DNA of 64,000 bases from Symsagittifera roscoffensis (taxonomy: Eukaryota > Xenacoelomorpha > Acoela > Convolutidae). Below, piece by piece: positions 19,156 to 30,955 of the stretch; the stretch's first letter is position 1; every line of letters begins with the position of its first letter. Under the pieces are notes generated by a model, which searched no databases, was not told the origin of the DNA, and worked only from the letters and a program-made list of their open reading frames with translations. The position numbers were made by a program, and so were the translations under genes. The stretch spans positions 26,565,453 through 26,629,452 of the forward strand of contig NC_087066.1 of the NCBI RefSeq assembly GCF_963678635.1. Direction: 5' to 3'.

Positions 19156-21792
19156 ACACACGCACCGTTTATCAGCATGCTAATTGTCCCGATTGAAAGT
19201 TTAAAAAAAAACATGTTTTGTGAGATATGAAAGTTTAAATTTGCGAAGAGAGTCGAAGTTCAAGTTTGGTCGAAAAAAAAATATTTTGCTTACTTCTTGG
19301 TTACCAACATTTCTCATCTAATTACGCTTGCTCATAGGCGTTTTTTGAGATGAACACTCGATGAGCTGAAATGCTCCATGGAAACTCCTCCGTAAGTTTT
19401 CTATTTTTGGTACGTACATTTTTCAACTTCAATATTGTAAACAATTGAAGTATTGAATTTACCATGTTCCTGTCGGAATGAGAGTCTCTTCATCATGGAG
19501 TTGGAGTGTTTGACCAGTCCGTCCAGAGGGAGGTTGATCCAGTCACAGGCCAGCCTCTCCACTATGATGCCGGAAATGTTCACCAGCAAGTTCCTCGACA
19601 GCAGGTCACACATTATAAAAGTACCACCTGAAACAAATGTAAGTTTTAGCACAGGTTCAAGTGTCTAATTTATAGGCCGCAGTATTTCACGGCACTGACG
19701 GTTAAAAACAAGACACTTACCGGCCTCTAAAATTGTCTGGTGAAATGATAAAATCAATAAATTGCGGCATTCGCAGAGGTTATTTTGAGGGTGGGGGTTG
19801 GGAAGTTTTGTGAAAGTTATTTGATTAATTTAAAAAAGGGATATTGAAAAATGAATAAAATGGATTGACCTTTTCAATTTGCGATTTGTTGTTGTCATAT
19901 TTTATTTGATAAAAAAGCGTTAGACCGCCAATAATTACTAATTTTCAATGGGGCGCGGAAAAACCCGATTTTTTGGTCAAAATTTTTCAAAGTGCCTAAA
20001 AATGCCTTTTTTGGCTTGTTTTTTCAAAATTTTGCAGCGACGCAGAAAATTTGACCAAAACAGGGTCTTTTTGATGCTTTGGGAGAGCTCGGAAAATCAA
20101 TTTGATCGACCTATAGAAAGGTCGACAAAATTTCCGAAATCTTTTTGAAAAGCCGCCCCTGCCCCCTTCGAGAAAATCCTAGATCCGCCCCTGATTTGCG
20201 GCTTAACTGTTTTGTCTCGAAAGGTATAATTCATAAAAAATCTAGTTTTTGAACAAAAAGTTTATTTTGTCTAAAATTTGCCGGTCACATAACTAACATG
20301 ATAGCATGAACAGGGTTTTCTCTGAAAAATTATGCCAAGAGTTTTCATACCTTGTATGGAATGACAAATGACTGCACTGTAGGAGGGACAGTACTTCCTC
20401 AGCAGAGCACCCAGTTCGGTGGACATCTCTCTCATGCGGGGCATATTCAACAGGTCTTGTATACCATACCTCACTATCATCACATCTGTCGTGTAGCTCA
20501 GATACAACATGCAGTAGTCCATCAGAACGTCGTCTTGAGGGCTCAGCCAGGGGATTATGACAACTGAAAGGTTCAAGGTCACGTTGATGGAATGACAATT
20601 TTCAAGGTTGCAAAAATCTGCCACGCAACACCTAAGTTACAAGAATTTAGACACAACATTCCACTTTTAGGGTCCCTTTTTAGTCCTAATTTAGGGCATC
20701 TATTTTCAGCAAACTGATTCCAGAAAGATATATTTGAGCGGGAAGCTTGGACCGCAAAAACGCGATTTTTTGCTAAGAACAATACCCAAAAAGATCTAAG
20801 TTTTTATACAAGGGCGGAACCAGCCCCTGTTGTTATACCACAAAGTTCTGAAATCTCATTTTGGACAAAAGCATGGAGATTAAAATTGGTCAACCTGCAA
20901 AAACCAACCCCTCGAGAAGATTTTACAGAGGTGCCTGATTAAATGGAGAAAACGATTACGCTCTTTTTCATACAAAAAGGTTTGAATGATGATTAGAGAC
21001 CTAGATTCTTAGTGACATCCGGGAGGTATGTGGCCTCGTCAGTGATGTCTTCACCACCTGTCTCTGGAGTGAAAAAAAGCACGTCCAGGAACTGGCTGAG
21101 AGTGTTCTGGCTCAGGATGTACTTTGGTTTGGGTTTGGGAACAGGTTTCTGTTTCTTCCTTGAGATGGCGTTGTTCTAAAAAAGGAAACAAAAAGTTTTA
21201 GTAAGCCCTTTGTCGATTGATTTTAGTTATTTAGTTGGTTATGATACTTAAATTTTTTATATTTTCCGTTACACGTAAAAAACTAGTAAAAACAAAATGA
21301 ATCATAAGATGGAGAAATCAAAATGTCAGTCAATGGTCTGAAACTTTGGTTTCTTCGTCTTATATTTCAACTTACTAAAAACAATCAGGCGTTTGTAGAA
21401 GTAAATGTTACCGCTGGTCATCGTAAATGACAGCTATTTTGATTTTTGTCGATTTTTTGTTCTACCTGAAACGTGTTTATTGTTCAACCTCAATTTTTCC
21501 TGCTCTGAAATCTGAATAAGAAACCACGAAAATTGAAACCCAAACTGCATAATTTAAACAAACTAGCATAGAATACCACGATGAAATTTAATATCAGCTG
21601 AGCCATTTCGAGACTTGCAAATCTATTCAAAAACTACAGTTCAGTGAAAATAATTTCATCTTGTGTTACCTCATTTTCATGCAATGGCGGCTGGTTGCTG
21701 GAGGCCCAACTGGATCGTCCCTTGCTGTCCTTAGGAGCCGGTTTGTTGCCCTTGTAATTGGGACCACCAAAACAACCACACAGTGCCGACAT
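17638..21792 (-). CDS. TMEM53/DUF829-like alpha/beta hydrolase with a long low-complexity insertion (5 exons)
   Basis: Exons, all GT-AG with matching phases: 21,792-21,670; 21,175-21,001; 20,563-20,351; 19,627-19,463; 19,010-17,638. They give a 682-residue protein starting MSALCGCFGG. The hydrolase core begins near residue 100 (V-I-I-P-W-L-S), continues through an I-C-H-S-I-Q-G-G-T-F nucleophile-elbow-like motif (Ser168) and ends at ~225. Residues ~230-610 are a Ser/Asn/Tyr/His/Gln-rich tract with N-Y-G-S and N-H-Y-S repeats. The last 70 residues resume the fold (P-V-L-I-F-A-T-G-K-D strand, Asp in D-N-C-D-V-D, His661 in E-S-H-N), as in the C-terminal part of TMEM53/DUF829 proteins. Family assignment is from motif order; substrate unknown. 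Cys5 and Cys7 near the N-terminus could be lipid-modified. The ORF start at 19,002 is internal to the last exon, not the true start. Confidence 0.78.
19107..19161. repeat. (CA)n microsatellite in intron 4
   Basis: An almost perfect CA dinucleotide run of about 55 bp with one TA interruption, lying just upstream of the last exon of the TMEM53-like gene. Confidence 0.97.
19944..20193. mobile_element. Short element with AGATCCGCCCCTG end, in intron 3
   Basis: The right end CCTAGATCCGCCCCTG is clear at 20,178-20,193; the left end (CAATGGGGCGCGGAAAA near 19,944) looks like its decayed inverted partner. Internal sequence (ACCAAAACAGGGTCTTTTT...) recurs at 26.2, 30.8 and 50.4 kb. It appears to be a dispersed non-autonomous DNA element. 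Confidence 0.5.
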
Positions 21793-22212
21793 AGCACTTT
21801 GACAGAAATAAAATTGACACTTTCGTAGCGCGCTGCCCGGTTTCCTCGGAGTTCTTGTAACGCTATCAACAATGACTCGACCCGTTACTCATTTCTTGAT
21901 CAACATTAGCAATAACTCTTAAGCCGATGGGCGCCGAATAAATGAAAAAGATGTAAAATCTAATTAACTTGACTTCAAATATTATTTTTTAAACTATAAA
22001 GTTTTGTTGATTTGAGTGATAATTGAAAAACAATTAAAAAAACGTCTCAATACAGTGAACTGAAGGGACTCACTGACGCGCTAACTTTCAAATAGTCGCT
22101 GAAATTGAAAAGGTAGCGGAAGCAAATAATTTTATTGCATCTACACCGCATCAAAATAACAGTAGTTCTTTGTAAGCTGAATGGTATATAGTAATACTGA
22201 GAGTTCTGTAAA
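21793..22212. promoter_or_regulatory. Possible bidirectional promoter region
   Basis: A 420-bp interval between the start codon of the TMEM53-like gene (minus) and the ATG of a possible plus-strand gene. No clear TATA box or motif was identified; the call rests only on the divergent arrangement. Confidence 0.25.
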
Positions 22213-22511
22213 ATGGTACGAACAGCGGTGAACAATTGGAAAAATCAGCAGGCCAATTTCGGGAGAAATTTTCTGCAAGACGGTATAGGGATGAAAAGAA
22301 AATATTCGGGAGAGCTATCAGTTGTAATCATTGGGTCTTCAAAGAAAGGTAAGAGAAAAGAAGTTAAATAAGACAAAAAGCTACCATTGGCGTCTGGGAT
22401 ATATTGTCTGGAGCAAATTGAAACATTAATTTTTCATGTTTTTTTTTGTTTCTGATGAATAATTTTGGCCTTTCAGTCACAGAATTATTGCTGACTATCT
22501 CTGCAATATGA
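22213..22511 (+). CDS. Possible small spliced gene, 56 aa (hypothetical)
   Basis: Exon 1 (22,213-22,348) starts with ATG and ends at a strong donor (AAAG/GTAAGAG). The acceptor TTTCAG at 22,476 opens exon 2, which continues in frame to TGA at 22,509-22,511. A further donor (AAATG/GTAAGT, near 22,566) and an acceptor (TTTTTAG, near 22,626) suggest a third exon, followed by AATAAA at 22,750. The splice signals and poly(A) signal look like a real transcription unit, but the protein is short, basic and not recognised, and the coding frame may not be the functional part. Could equally be a non-coding RNA. Confidence 0.3.
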
Positions 22512-22755
22512 GTTTTCTCTTTGAAGATTAAAAATTAGTCTGCACCTGTTAATGGAAAATCAAATGGTAAGTTACATTTTTATTCTATTTATTAAAATGT
22601 CTTAATTAACATTTTATTATTTTTAGTTACATTGGACGATGGTTTGTGACAACTTGAAACCAATTGCTGGTCGGTGCAACGTCGAAGCAGATAAATTGAA
22701 TTTAAACGCTTTATAATTATAGACAAAGTGTCATAAAATAGTTGCGTCTAATAAA

Positions 22756-24390
22756 CTGAAAATATGCGTATAAACATTTTTTCGTTACCAAATTGACCGT
22801 CGATTATAGCTTTCAAATGTAAAACAATGGCTGTTTTAATCACTGAAAATGGAACTAGACCACTGATAGACTGACTAACTTTTCAAAAATTGTTAAGAAT
22901 GTCTTTTTACTGTCTTTTTATCACATTTTATTGTAAGATATTTTTAGCCGATATGATCTTAGGTGGCTCATAAAATTAGAAATCTTCAGTTTAAAGTCAT
23001 TTTATTGTTATGTATTTACGACGGTGCAGTTTTTTGCTTGTTTTTTCAAAGAGCGAATTGACAGCAACAAAATTAACAAGCTTGTAAAGTCAATTTTACC
23101 GCAACCCGAAAATCGACTTTCATCATGTTTTTATCACTAATTTGAATGCATTTGCTTTAAATTACTCAAAATTTTTTAAATTTGCTGTAAAAAAACGTGT
23201 CATTTAAAATGTTCAAAAGCGTAACAGAACAACGCTAGTATAGATGCATTTGAGACGGTAATGAAGTCTTAGAAGACGTTGAAAACTCACTTTTTATACA
23301 ATCAACAGTTTGGTTCACCAATGTTTTTTCAATTTACCATTTGTGAGTGTGGCTCGAACAAATGTAAGATAAAGGCTGTTTTAGTTCAATCGTGCGTAGA
23401 TAATTGTGAACATTTTAAAATGTATTCAAACTAAACGTGTGTAAATGCTGAAAACATATTTACCTAAGTTGTATAAAAATGTTGGTAAATTACATGTTAA
23501 TGATACTGCAAAACTGACTGGAGGCGAATTAAAAACCAATTAGTTGTTCGGCCTAGTTTCAATAGCAATCAACCACAGGTGATTTACAATGCGGTGAGTC
23601 TGGTTGATGCCTGTTAACAATGGATTTTACACGTGTTAAGGTGGCGTTTCTTTGTTTGATTCAAAAGTGACAAGCAGATGGTTTGTTTATAAAATCAAAC
23701 TCATGTCTGTTAAAACAGCGACTAAACTAAAGGTAGACCTTAAGATGCTGGTTTATAATTACTACAAAAGAGGTTAAGGCCCGCGATAAAATGGGAGCAT
23801 CGCGACACCAGCAGCCTATTCCGAAAGTATCGCGAACGTCGTGACCCAAGAGAACTATTCCGCAAATTTGCGCGACCATACAATAATAAGATGCTCTTAC
23901 TTCCATAACCCATACGAGAATGTTGCGACTTTGCGTTACCGAAAAAACGGCACAACCTTGCGTGATCAATAATAGCGGTGCTTTTTTGTGCAATCCTACA
24001 GAGATTTGTTTCAAATATGCTAGACACAGAATAAGCGTCGCGCGAACAAAAAACTTGTGAGATCAGAATCATCAAAGCATTACCAGAGAACTTGCTGGTC
24101 TATCTCTAGCTATTTTCTTGTTAAGTATGAACATCTGCTGGATTTTTTCCCAGTAATTGTTGTTCCGACTTTCGATACGAAATTAACGGAATATTTGTGC
24201 TCGGGGTGGGTTTTTTTGTTCAGACAAATTTCGACTTTTTAACTAGCCATTTTTGACGGAATTTTTTTATATCATTCGAAAGGTATTGTTGTCCTGAGCT
24301 CAAATTTGAAAAGATATTTCACCTGTGATCATTTTTCGTAAAGTTACGGGGGTTTAAAGATTGCAATTTTGGCCAATTTGGGACAATTAA
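22756..24390. other. Non-coding interval
   Basis: No gene is supported. Between about 23,780 and 24,060 there are repeated CGCGA-containing motifs (ATCGCGAAC, TTGCGCGACC) similar to a repeat patch at 29.57-29.69 kb; overlapping frames here are chance openings. Confidence 0.45.
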
Positions 24391-25319
24391 CCCGGGTTGA
24401 CCTCCATACACCGAAAATGCTTATCATACAATTCCATACATCAAGTGTGTGGGAAAATGCTTGTCATACAATTTTCATACAATTTCTAAAAATGGTTGAA
24501 AACTGGTATAAACTCTTTTCTGTGGCTGTTTGATTCTAATAAAACAATCTGGTGATAAAAAACTGAGGTTTTCGTTTTTTGAAAAAAATGCTTATCATAC
24601 AATTCCCATATATGGAAATTGTATGACTGGCATTTTTTTGATGGCGACACAAAAAAATTTTCAAGCAATTTTGAAAATTTGGCCCAAAAATTTTTTGTTT
24701 TTTTTCAACTGCAAATCGATTTTCGTACGCAAACAAACATTTTTCGAAAAAAAAATTTTGCATGCAAAATTTAATATTTTGTGTGCATAACGTAGTCCTG
24801 GATACGATAAAATTGGCTTTGACTTTCTTTTCACTTATTTTTTTTTGTCAAAAACGCTGAAAATTCCTTTTTCTTTTGTATGGGGTGTTAATGTACGCCT
24901 TGATCAATGTCTGATAATTTGAAAATTCAAAAATTTAATATAATCATCATTAATAAATTTTGCCAAAAAATAAAAGTTTGCTACTTTTGTTATATGAATT
25001 GTGAAAGACAGCCAAATTCAGGTCGTTTTCTATGCATAGTAAATTAAGACCGTCCAACCTTTGGTGTTTTGAGTAACCAAGGTATATGTCACTTGTGTTC
25101 GGTTGCAGTAGCAATTTTTTCAGAAACTAAATTTAGAAAGAAAAAATCAAAATTTTTGGTTTATGGGAAAACATCTATCATACAATTTTCATATATGGAA
25201 AAATGCTTATCATAGAGTTTTCATACAATTTTCTGTACGTATGGAATTGTATGAAATTGTATGACAAGAAGTTTCTGATATATGGAAATTATATGATAAG
25301 AAGTTTTGGTCAACCCGGG
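24391..25319. mobile_element. Non-autonomous inverted-repeat element with CCCGGGTTGA ends (copy 2)
   Basis: Starts CCCGGGTTGACC and ends GGTCAACCCGGG, with AA on both sides as a possible 2-bp target duplication. The interior carries the same short palindromic units as copy 1 near both ends and AT-rich unique sequence in the middle. No transposase frame. Confidence 0.65.
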
Positions 25320-25968
25320 AACGCGCGATATTTCGCGCTATTAACGCGTAAGCGGAGAGTTAATCCGTCTTAGAAATCGTTCCAAATTGGTTAAAAGAAG
25401 CTGATTTGCCATAATTGGTTTGTTACAAGGAGCAAAATCTATCCTTTTGTACTTTATATGGCGTGTGGGGGGATGATTTTCATAAAAAAATTTCAAATTT
25501 TAGAAGAAAAAAAATTCATTTTTTTTATTTCATTGAAGTTTTTAATGTTATTACTGCTCCATAAACCTTAAAAGGCAGTCGGAACATTCAGGGCTTCGCC
25601 CTGTTACAAGCAGTCTTGTTCTATTTCAGATCTAAAAATTTAATGTTTTGGAAGGAATATTGACGAATTTGAAAAAAATTTCTAACAGAGGGACTAAAAT
25701 TATGGCTTGAGAAAAACTATTTGTAAAATTATCCGTCAAAGCAATTCCGTTAAATAATTTAATTATAATTGAGTTTGCAGAGAAAGCAAAATACTGCAAT
25801 TTCAATACTTACTTGAATTGCATAGATTAATGGCATATATTAAGTAACAGAGTAATGCTTGGATACTTGAAATGTTTGGGTAATTTAGATCAAAATTTAG
25901 ATCTCAACTATTGTTTATCATCATTTATTTAGATCTTTATTCCAGAAAATACTGGGTACGGGTGGCTA

Positions 25969-26347
25969 CAGGGGCGGATTTAAGGGAAAAGGTGCGGGGC
26001 AGACTCCTCGCCCTTCAGGGATTTGACCCCTTGCCGACCCAAAAGGTCCCCCTTTGTACTATTTTGAGAATTCCATATCTGGCGCCGGACCCCAAAAACT
26101 TTCTAAAGGCGCCTTTGGTGCCAATACATCCTAATTTCCAGGGAGGAGCGCGTGCCGAAAAAGCCCGGAAAATCCCAATTCTGCCGAAGAAGCCCGCAGA
26201 AAATTTTACCAAAACAGGGTCTTTTTAGTACTTTGGGATAGCTCGGAATATCAATTTGATTGACCTTTAAAAAAAGCGACAAAATTTTTGAAAATTGTTT
26301 GAAATTCCTCCCCTCCCTCCCCTCCCTCCCCCTCGAGAAAATCCATA
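25969..26347. mobile_element. Truncated short element starting CAGGGGCGGATT
   Basis: The left end CAGGGGCGGATTTAAGG matches the inverted right end at 20,193, and the interior (ACCAAAACAGGGTCTTTTT to CTCGAGAAAATCC) aligns with that copy. The match stops at ~26,347 before the right terminus. The 105-codon frame across it is not a gene. Confidence 0.5.
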
Positions 26348-26639
26348 ATTTGTTATAATTGATTTTTCGCGACTATAATTGATTATATTGGTCGCGCAAT
26401 ATTATTATTGGTTGCGCATCTGCTGCAGTCTGCAGCGAAATATAGGCTTTTGGTTACGTTTTCTTAACAAAAATTTTTAAGGATTGTTTTTCAGATCTAC
26501 TTGAAAAAAATCTGTTTTCTGAGATACGCAGTTTGCAAATTGATATAAACGGCAAAGGAAATCCTTCTAAACTGAGCTGAGGCCAGAAGTTTGCTCTTAA
26601 AAATACGTTAGTGGGCTTGAATATAACCTATACCTTGCC

Positions 26640-28480
26640 GCAAAGAAGTTCTATGGAATATAAATGGTTTTAATGGATTTTCATGGCCTGATTCCATAAA
26701 AATTAATTTTATTGATTATAATGAATTGACAAAAAACAAAAAACAAGAAATCAGTTTTTATCATCAATTACAATGGATTAAAATGAATTATAATGAATAA
26801 TATTGGGTTATAATGGATTTTAATGGGTTATAAGAAAGTATAATGAACTATAATGGTGGTGTCCCTCATGCTTGAAAGACCGAATGCTTGAAATTAATTT
26901 AAGCTTGCTTTCAGCCAATCAAAGTTGAGTATTCAAAATCTCAAAAACAATCACAAAAATCTCAAAGTAAGAAAATAAATCCAGGCCATTAGTGTTATTA
27001 TTGACCGATTAGATAATAGGTAGATAAGTTTTCAGGACTGATTTTTTTTTTATTATTTTGAACTCATTAATCTTGATGATTATCTGAATAGTAATGCGGT
27101 TGTAACCCGCAATTTGTAATATTTTCGATTATTTTCCACTGATTTAATACATTTGCTGTTAATATTGAATTCGATTTTGTGAGAAAGGTATTCAGCCAAT
27201 AGAAACGCTTAGCGATTTTGATTGGTTGAAATTTTTCGGTCCTTCAAGCATTCGGTCCTTAAAGCATGAGAACCCTCCCCAACTACAATGAATCATAATT
27301 TTTTTACGGATGAGACTGACTTTTTTGGAAACGTTCTGTATACCTGCACCCGGAAAAATGAGAAAACAAATTGATTATATTACCATTATAAGGGTGCTTT
27401 TATCTTAAATATAAATAATTATTAGCGCCAAATTTAGATGTTTCGGTAATTTTATGAAAAATTATAGTCAATTAAAACTGATAATAGCTTTTCCGAAAAT
27501 CTTTAAAGCACTTATAATATTTTATTGAAAATTATAGTCCCTTTTTCTGTCAAAACTTTATCACGCAAGGAAAATCAATTAGAAAGGATTATACTTCAGC
27601 TATTCTGTCGAAAACAAAATCTCTGAAACGGCGAGATGTCTCGTCACTCTTTGGTTCATCTGAACACAAACTTTTACCACCAATTGAAAATTTAAGGAGA
27701 TCCCACTTACAGTTTGAATTGTCCCGCGGTAGGTAAGCAAAAGTTCTCCTAAACTAAATCATAAAACTAAAACAAGTTGCTGATATTTTGGTGGTTAAAA
27801 AAATAAAATGTGCATCACAAAACAACTCTAATCGAGAAAAAATGAAAAAAAAACTATAGAAGATTGAATTGATTTAAAAACTGTTAAAACAGTTTTCCCA
27901 TATTTTATCTAAACCAATTTCTTCGAAAAGCATAAAACATTCGAAGTTCAGATGCAAGATTGAGATAAACTGGCAAAAAATATATAATCGATTATAATGG
28001 ATTTTTTTGCGAACCATTTAATTTAGAAATTGGGATAAAATTCATCAATCATCTTCAAGTAGAATCGATTAAATTTTTGTTGAAAAATAGATGATAAAAA
28101 AATCAAATAGAATAAATTATAATATATTGAAATTGATTTTAATTTGATTTCAAAAAAAAGAGGTTAAAACGATTTTTTAACTCATTAACATTGATTTTTT
28201 TCTCAATTTTAGTAGAACTGGTAACAAAGTCATAATACAATTGTTTTTTTTTAAGATTGAAACTGAATTCGGGTCAATTGTTCAAATTTTATTCCATTAT
28301 AATCTTTTATAATGGAATTAATGGATTATAATCCATTTGATTTTTTCGGAAAAAAAACTGATTTAAGTGAATTTTTATCGACTGTGTGGTCCTAAAGTGT
28401 AATTATAATCAACAATTTTAGCAACATTTTTGACCACGAAAATGAATAATAATCGGTTATAATGCATGGAACCTCGTTGC
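26640..28480. repeat. Region enriched in TTATAATGGATTATAATC-type motifs
   Basis: Degenerate 9-12 bp units (ATAATGGATT, TATAATCGATT and relatives) recur irregularly here, and again at 45.86-45.93, 50.04-50.22 and 50.58-50.77 kb. The pattern is diffuse and not a clean tandem array. Confidence 0.5.
26865..27270. mobile_element. MITE with CTCATGCTTGAAAGACCG-type inverted ends
   Basis: The left end CTCATGCTTGAAAGACCG is mirrored at the right by CGGTCCTTAAAGCATGAG, with subterminal AGCCAATC-type sequences also mirrored. About 406 bp, AT-rich and without an ORF. No clear target duplication. Confidence 0.6.
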
Positions 28481-29572
28481 GGTTTATGAATTATATAACT
28501 TTACAAAAAAAATGAATCACAATATCAAAACTGTTTCTTTGTTCTCGAATTTTTTCAAAGTGATGATTATACAAGAAACAAAAACCTTTTCCATCAACAA
28601 CAAAGTGCTGTAGTAACAATCATGGCCGACATGCAACGTTTTGTTATGACTTTTGAACAGAAAAACAGATACTCAAAGTCGGGATAGTTTTTTTCCTGTA
28701 GACAAAATTCTAGTTTCTAAAAAATGCAATCTTTATGGAGTGATTTTACAAAACTTGTTCTGAAAATCTGAACTTGATTTTGCGCTCAAAATGTTGGTTA
28801 AATAATTTATTCTTGATTTTGTTGCAAATAATAAGAGATATAAGTATTGTCCATTTAACATTTTTGTGCTCTAAGGAAAACTTAATTTCAGTCTAGACAG
28901 TACGTGTGCGGTAAAAATTAAAAAAAAAACAATGAAAAAAAAACCATTGAACCTTAAATTTGAAAACCTGTTATGAAGAGTAGTTTCTGTCTGTAGTAAC
29001 CTTGTACTTTGTTTTGCCGACGTTCATAATGCAGTTTTGTGCGTTTTTTGATTTGTTTTTGCGGGATTTTTGCTCGAAAATTTACGCAACTCGATTTTTT
29101 TGAAATAGTTTTTGTGCATTTCCATGATGCAAATTTGTCCCATGTCTTTTTTGCACATCTCTTGCGCAGTTTCGTTTAAAACATATCAGCGCACATGAGT
29201 TTTGGTTGAATTGCCTTTTATATTTTGCATATAAACGCTTCCGTTTTTCATTGCTAATCTTTTTGTATAGCAGCGTACTATTTTCATTACTATTTTTTGC
29301 GTCATTTCATGGTTTTAAACTGCAAAATTTTTTGATGCAAAAATCGTTTTTTTTTTCAGATTTTTTAAAGCAGGTTTGATGGAACTGTGAATTTTTACGC
29401 ACGCTTTGATAGCTGAGAGCACCTTGAGGTTTTTTGGTAACAAACTCGCAAATCTCAGCCCGAGAAGGGGAAAAATATATGTAAAGTTTCTTATTAGGAA
29501 TCAGAGTTCCTCTAATGAGCAAAAGATAGATATGAGTCACTCAAATGTTTTTAGTTACAGTCCAGTATTTTC

Positions 29573-29690
29573 AGAACTCGCAACCCAAGAAAGTGTTTCC
29601 GCAACCGTTGTGACAAAGTAAAAAGTATCCGCAACGGTCGTGACCGAAGAAAAGTTATCGCGACCTGCGCGACTTTTATGACAGCTGCAA
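29573..29690. repeat. Degenerate ~30-bp tandem repeat
   Basis: Four imperfect units of the form GCAACNGTNGTGACNNAGNA followed by AGTNTCC lie in a row. Related sequence occurs near 23.8-24.06 kb, indicating a dispersed minisatellite-like family. Confidence 0.45.
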
Positions 29691-30770
29691 TTTTTCTTAG
29701 AAACAACTTTTTTCATGTTGAAGTTGGAGCTCATGCATGGCTTCAAAGACTGTGATTTATGTCCAGATTGTCATCTTTCACTTTCAAACAATACTGCTAC
29801 GAACTTTTTAAAGCTACACTGCGATCAATTTTCTATGCTTTTATGCTCCTTTGTTCTGCTTAATAAATTTTGTTGTTTTATTTAGCCTGTTTTGAATGCT
29901 GAAAATATTTAGAACCAAACAGAAACCTTCTCTAATACATACAGTCTAAATAAGTTTCCACAGAAACGAAATTTAAACTTATAATTATCTAAAATTAAAA
30001 AAACAAGGAGGTGCAGTTAAAATTTTGTAAGTCTCATAATTTGAATGAAAACTTAGATAGATAGTTGATGTTTTGGTAACGCACAATCCGACAACACTGA
30101 TATAAGGAAACTGATTCAAAAATAGCAAAACCATGTAAAAAAAAGATTTTTTTTTTCAAAATTTTGGTTTATCGTTTTTTGAAAGATCAAATGAAAGAAT
30201 AAAAAAAAACACTATATTTTGTAATAAAAGCTAAAACAGCGCTAAAAAATGAATTAGTAATTCCGTTGTATTTTTTCATCGGTTTTGTTTGTTTTAATGT
30301 AAGCAAACGTGGGCTCTCATCTTGATTCTAAAACTTATTAATCAAAATTTTCACAACGTTCAATTTAATTTTCCCTACTCTTGACCTTTGTATCTTTTAA
30401 GATTCTTAAGGCTACTTTGATATAGCTTCAATGACCACTTAACCAATATTCATCTCCATAAAAAAAAGTTTTAACGGTGTTGACAAATTGTCAATTTAAT
30501 TTGTGTGACTGATACCAAAATAAATTCGAAAAAAAAGACGTTAGATAATTGCCAAAAAAGGAACAAGTATACTCCATTGCTCTTCGGTAAAAACAAACAA
30601 CACGTCTGTTTTCTTTAATTGATGCATACAAGTTTTTTTTCAGTTGGAGCGCTGGTTCTTAGCTTCAGGGTAGCTACTACCTAATTCCATTCGTTTTTGA
30701 TATCATCGAGAGATCCCTTACAATCTTGACCCGCTTCGTAAAATCTTTGCCTATGATTTTTTGAAAAACT

Positions 30771-30955
30771 CCAAAATTTGGTCAAAATAAGCAAAATAGT
30801 GTCAACGTTTGGTCAAAATAAGGGTCTTTATAGTGATTTAAAAGAACTAGAACAGTTTTTAAAAACTTGACAAAATTTCGGAAACCATTTCGAAAATGCC
30901 CCACCCCCCCCCCCCCCCAACAAGAAAACCTTAGATCATCCCCTGGCTTTAATTT
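30771..30955. mobile_element. Fragment of the GGGGCGGATC-ended element, with poly(C) tract
   Basis: Contains GGTCAAAATAAGGGTCTTTA and ends AGATCATCCCCTGG, aligning with the right half of the copy at 19,944-20,193. A 15-base C run at 30,904-30,918 interrupts it. Confidence 0.4.

Noticed and set aside
25911-26228. 105-codon plus-strand frame
   Set aside because: It crosses the left boundary of a short transposable element and has no splice or start support.
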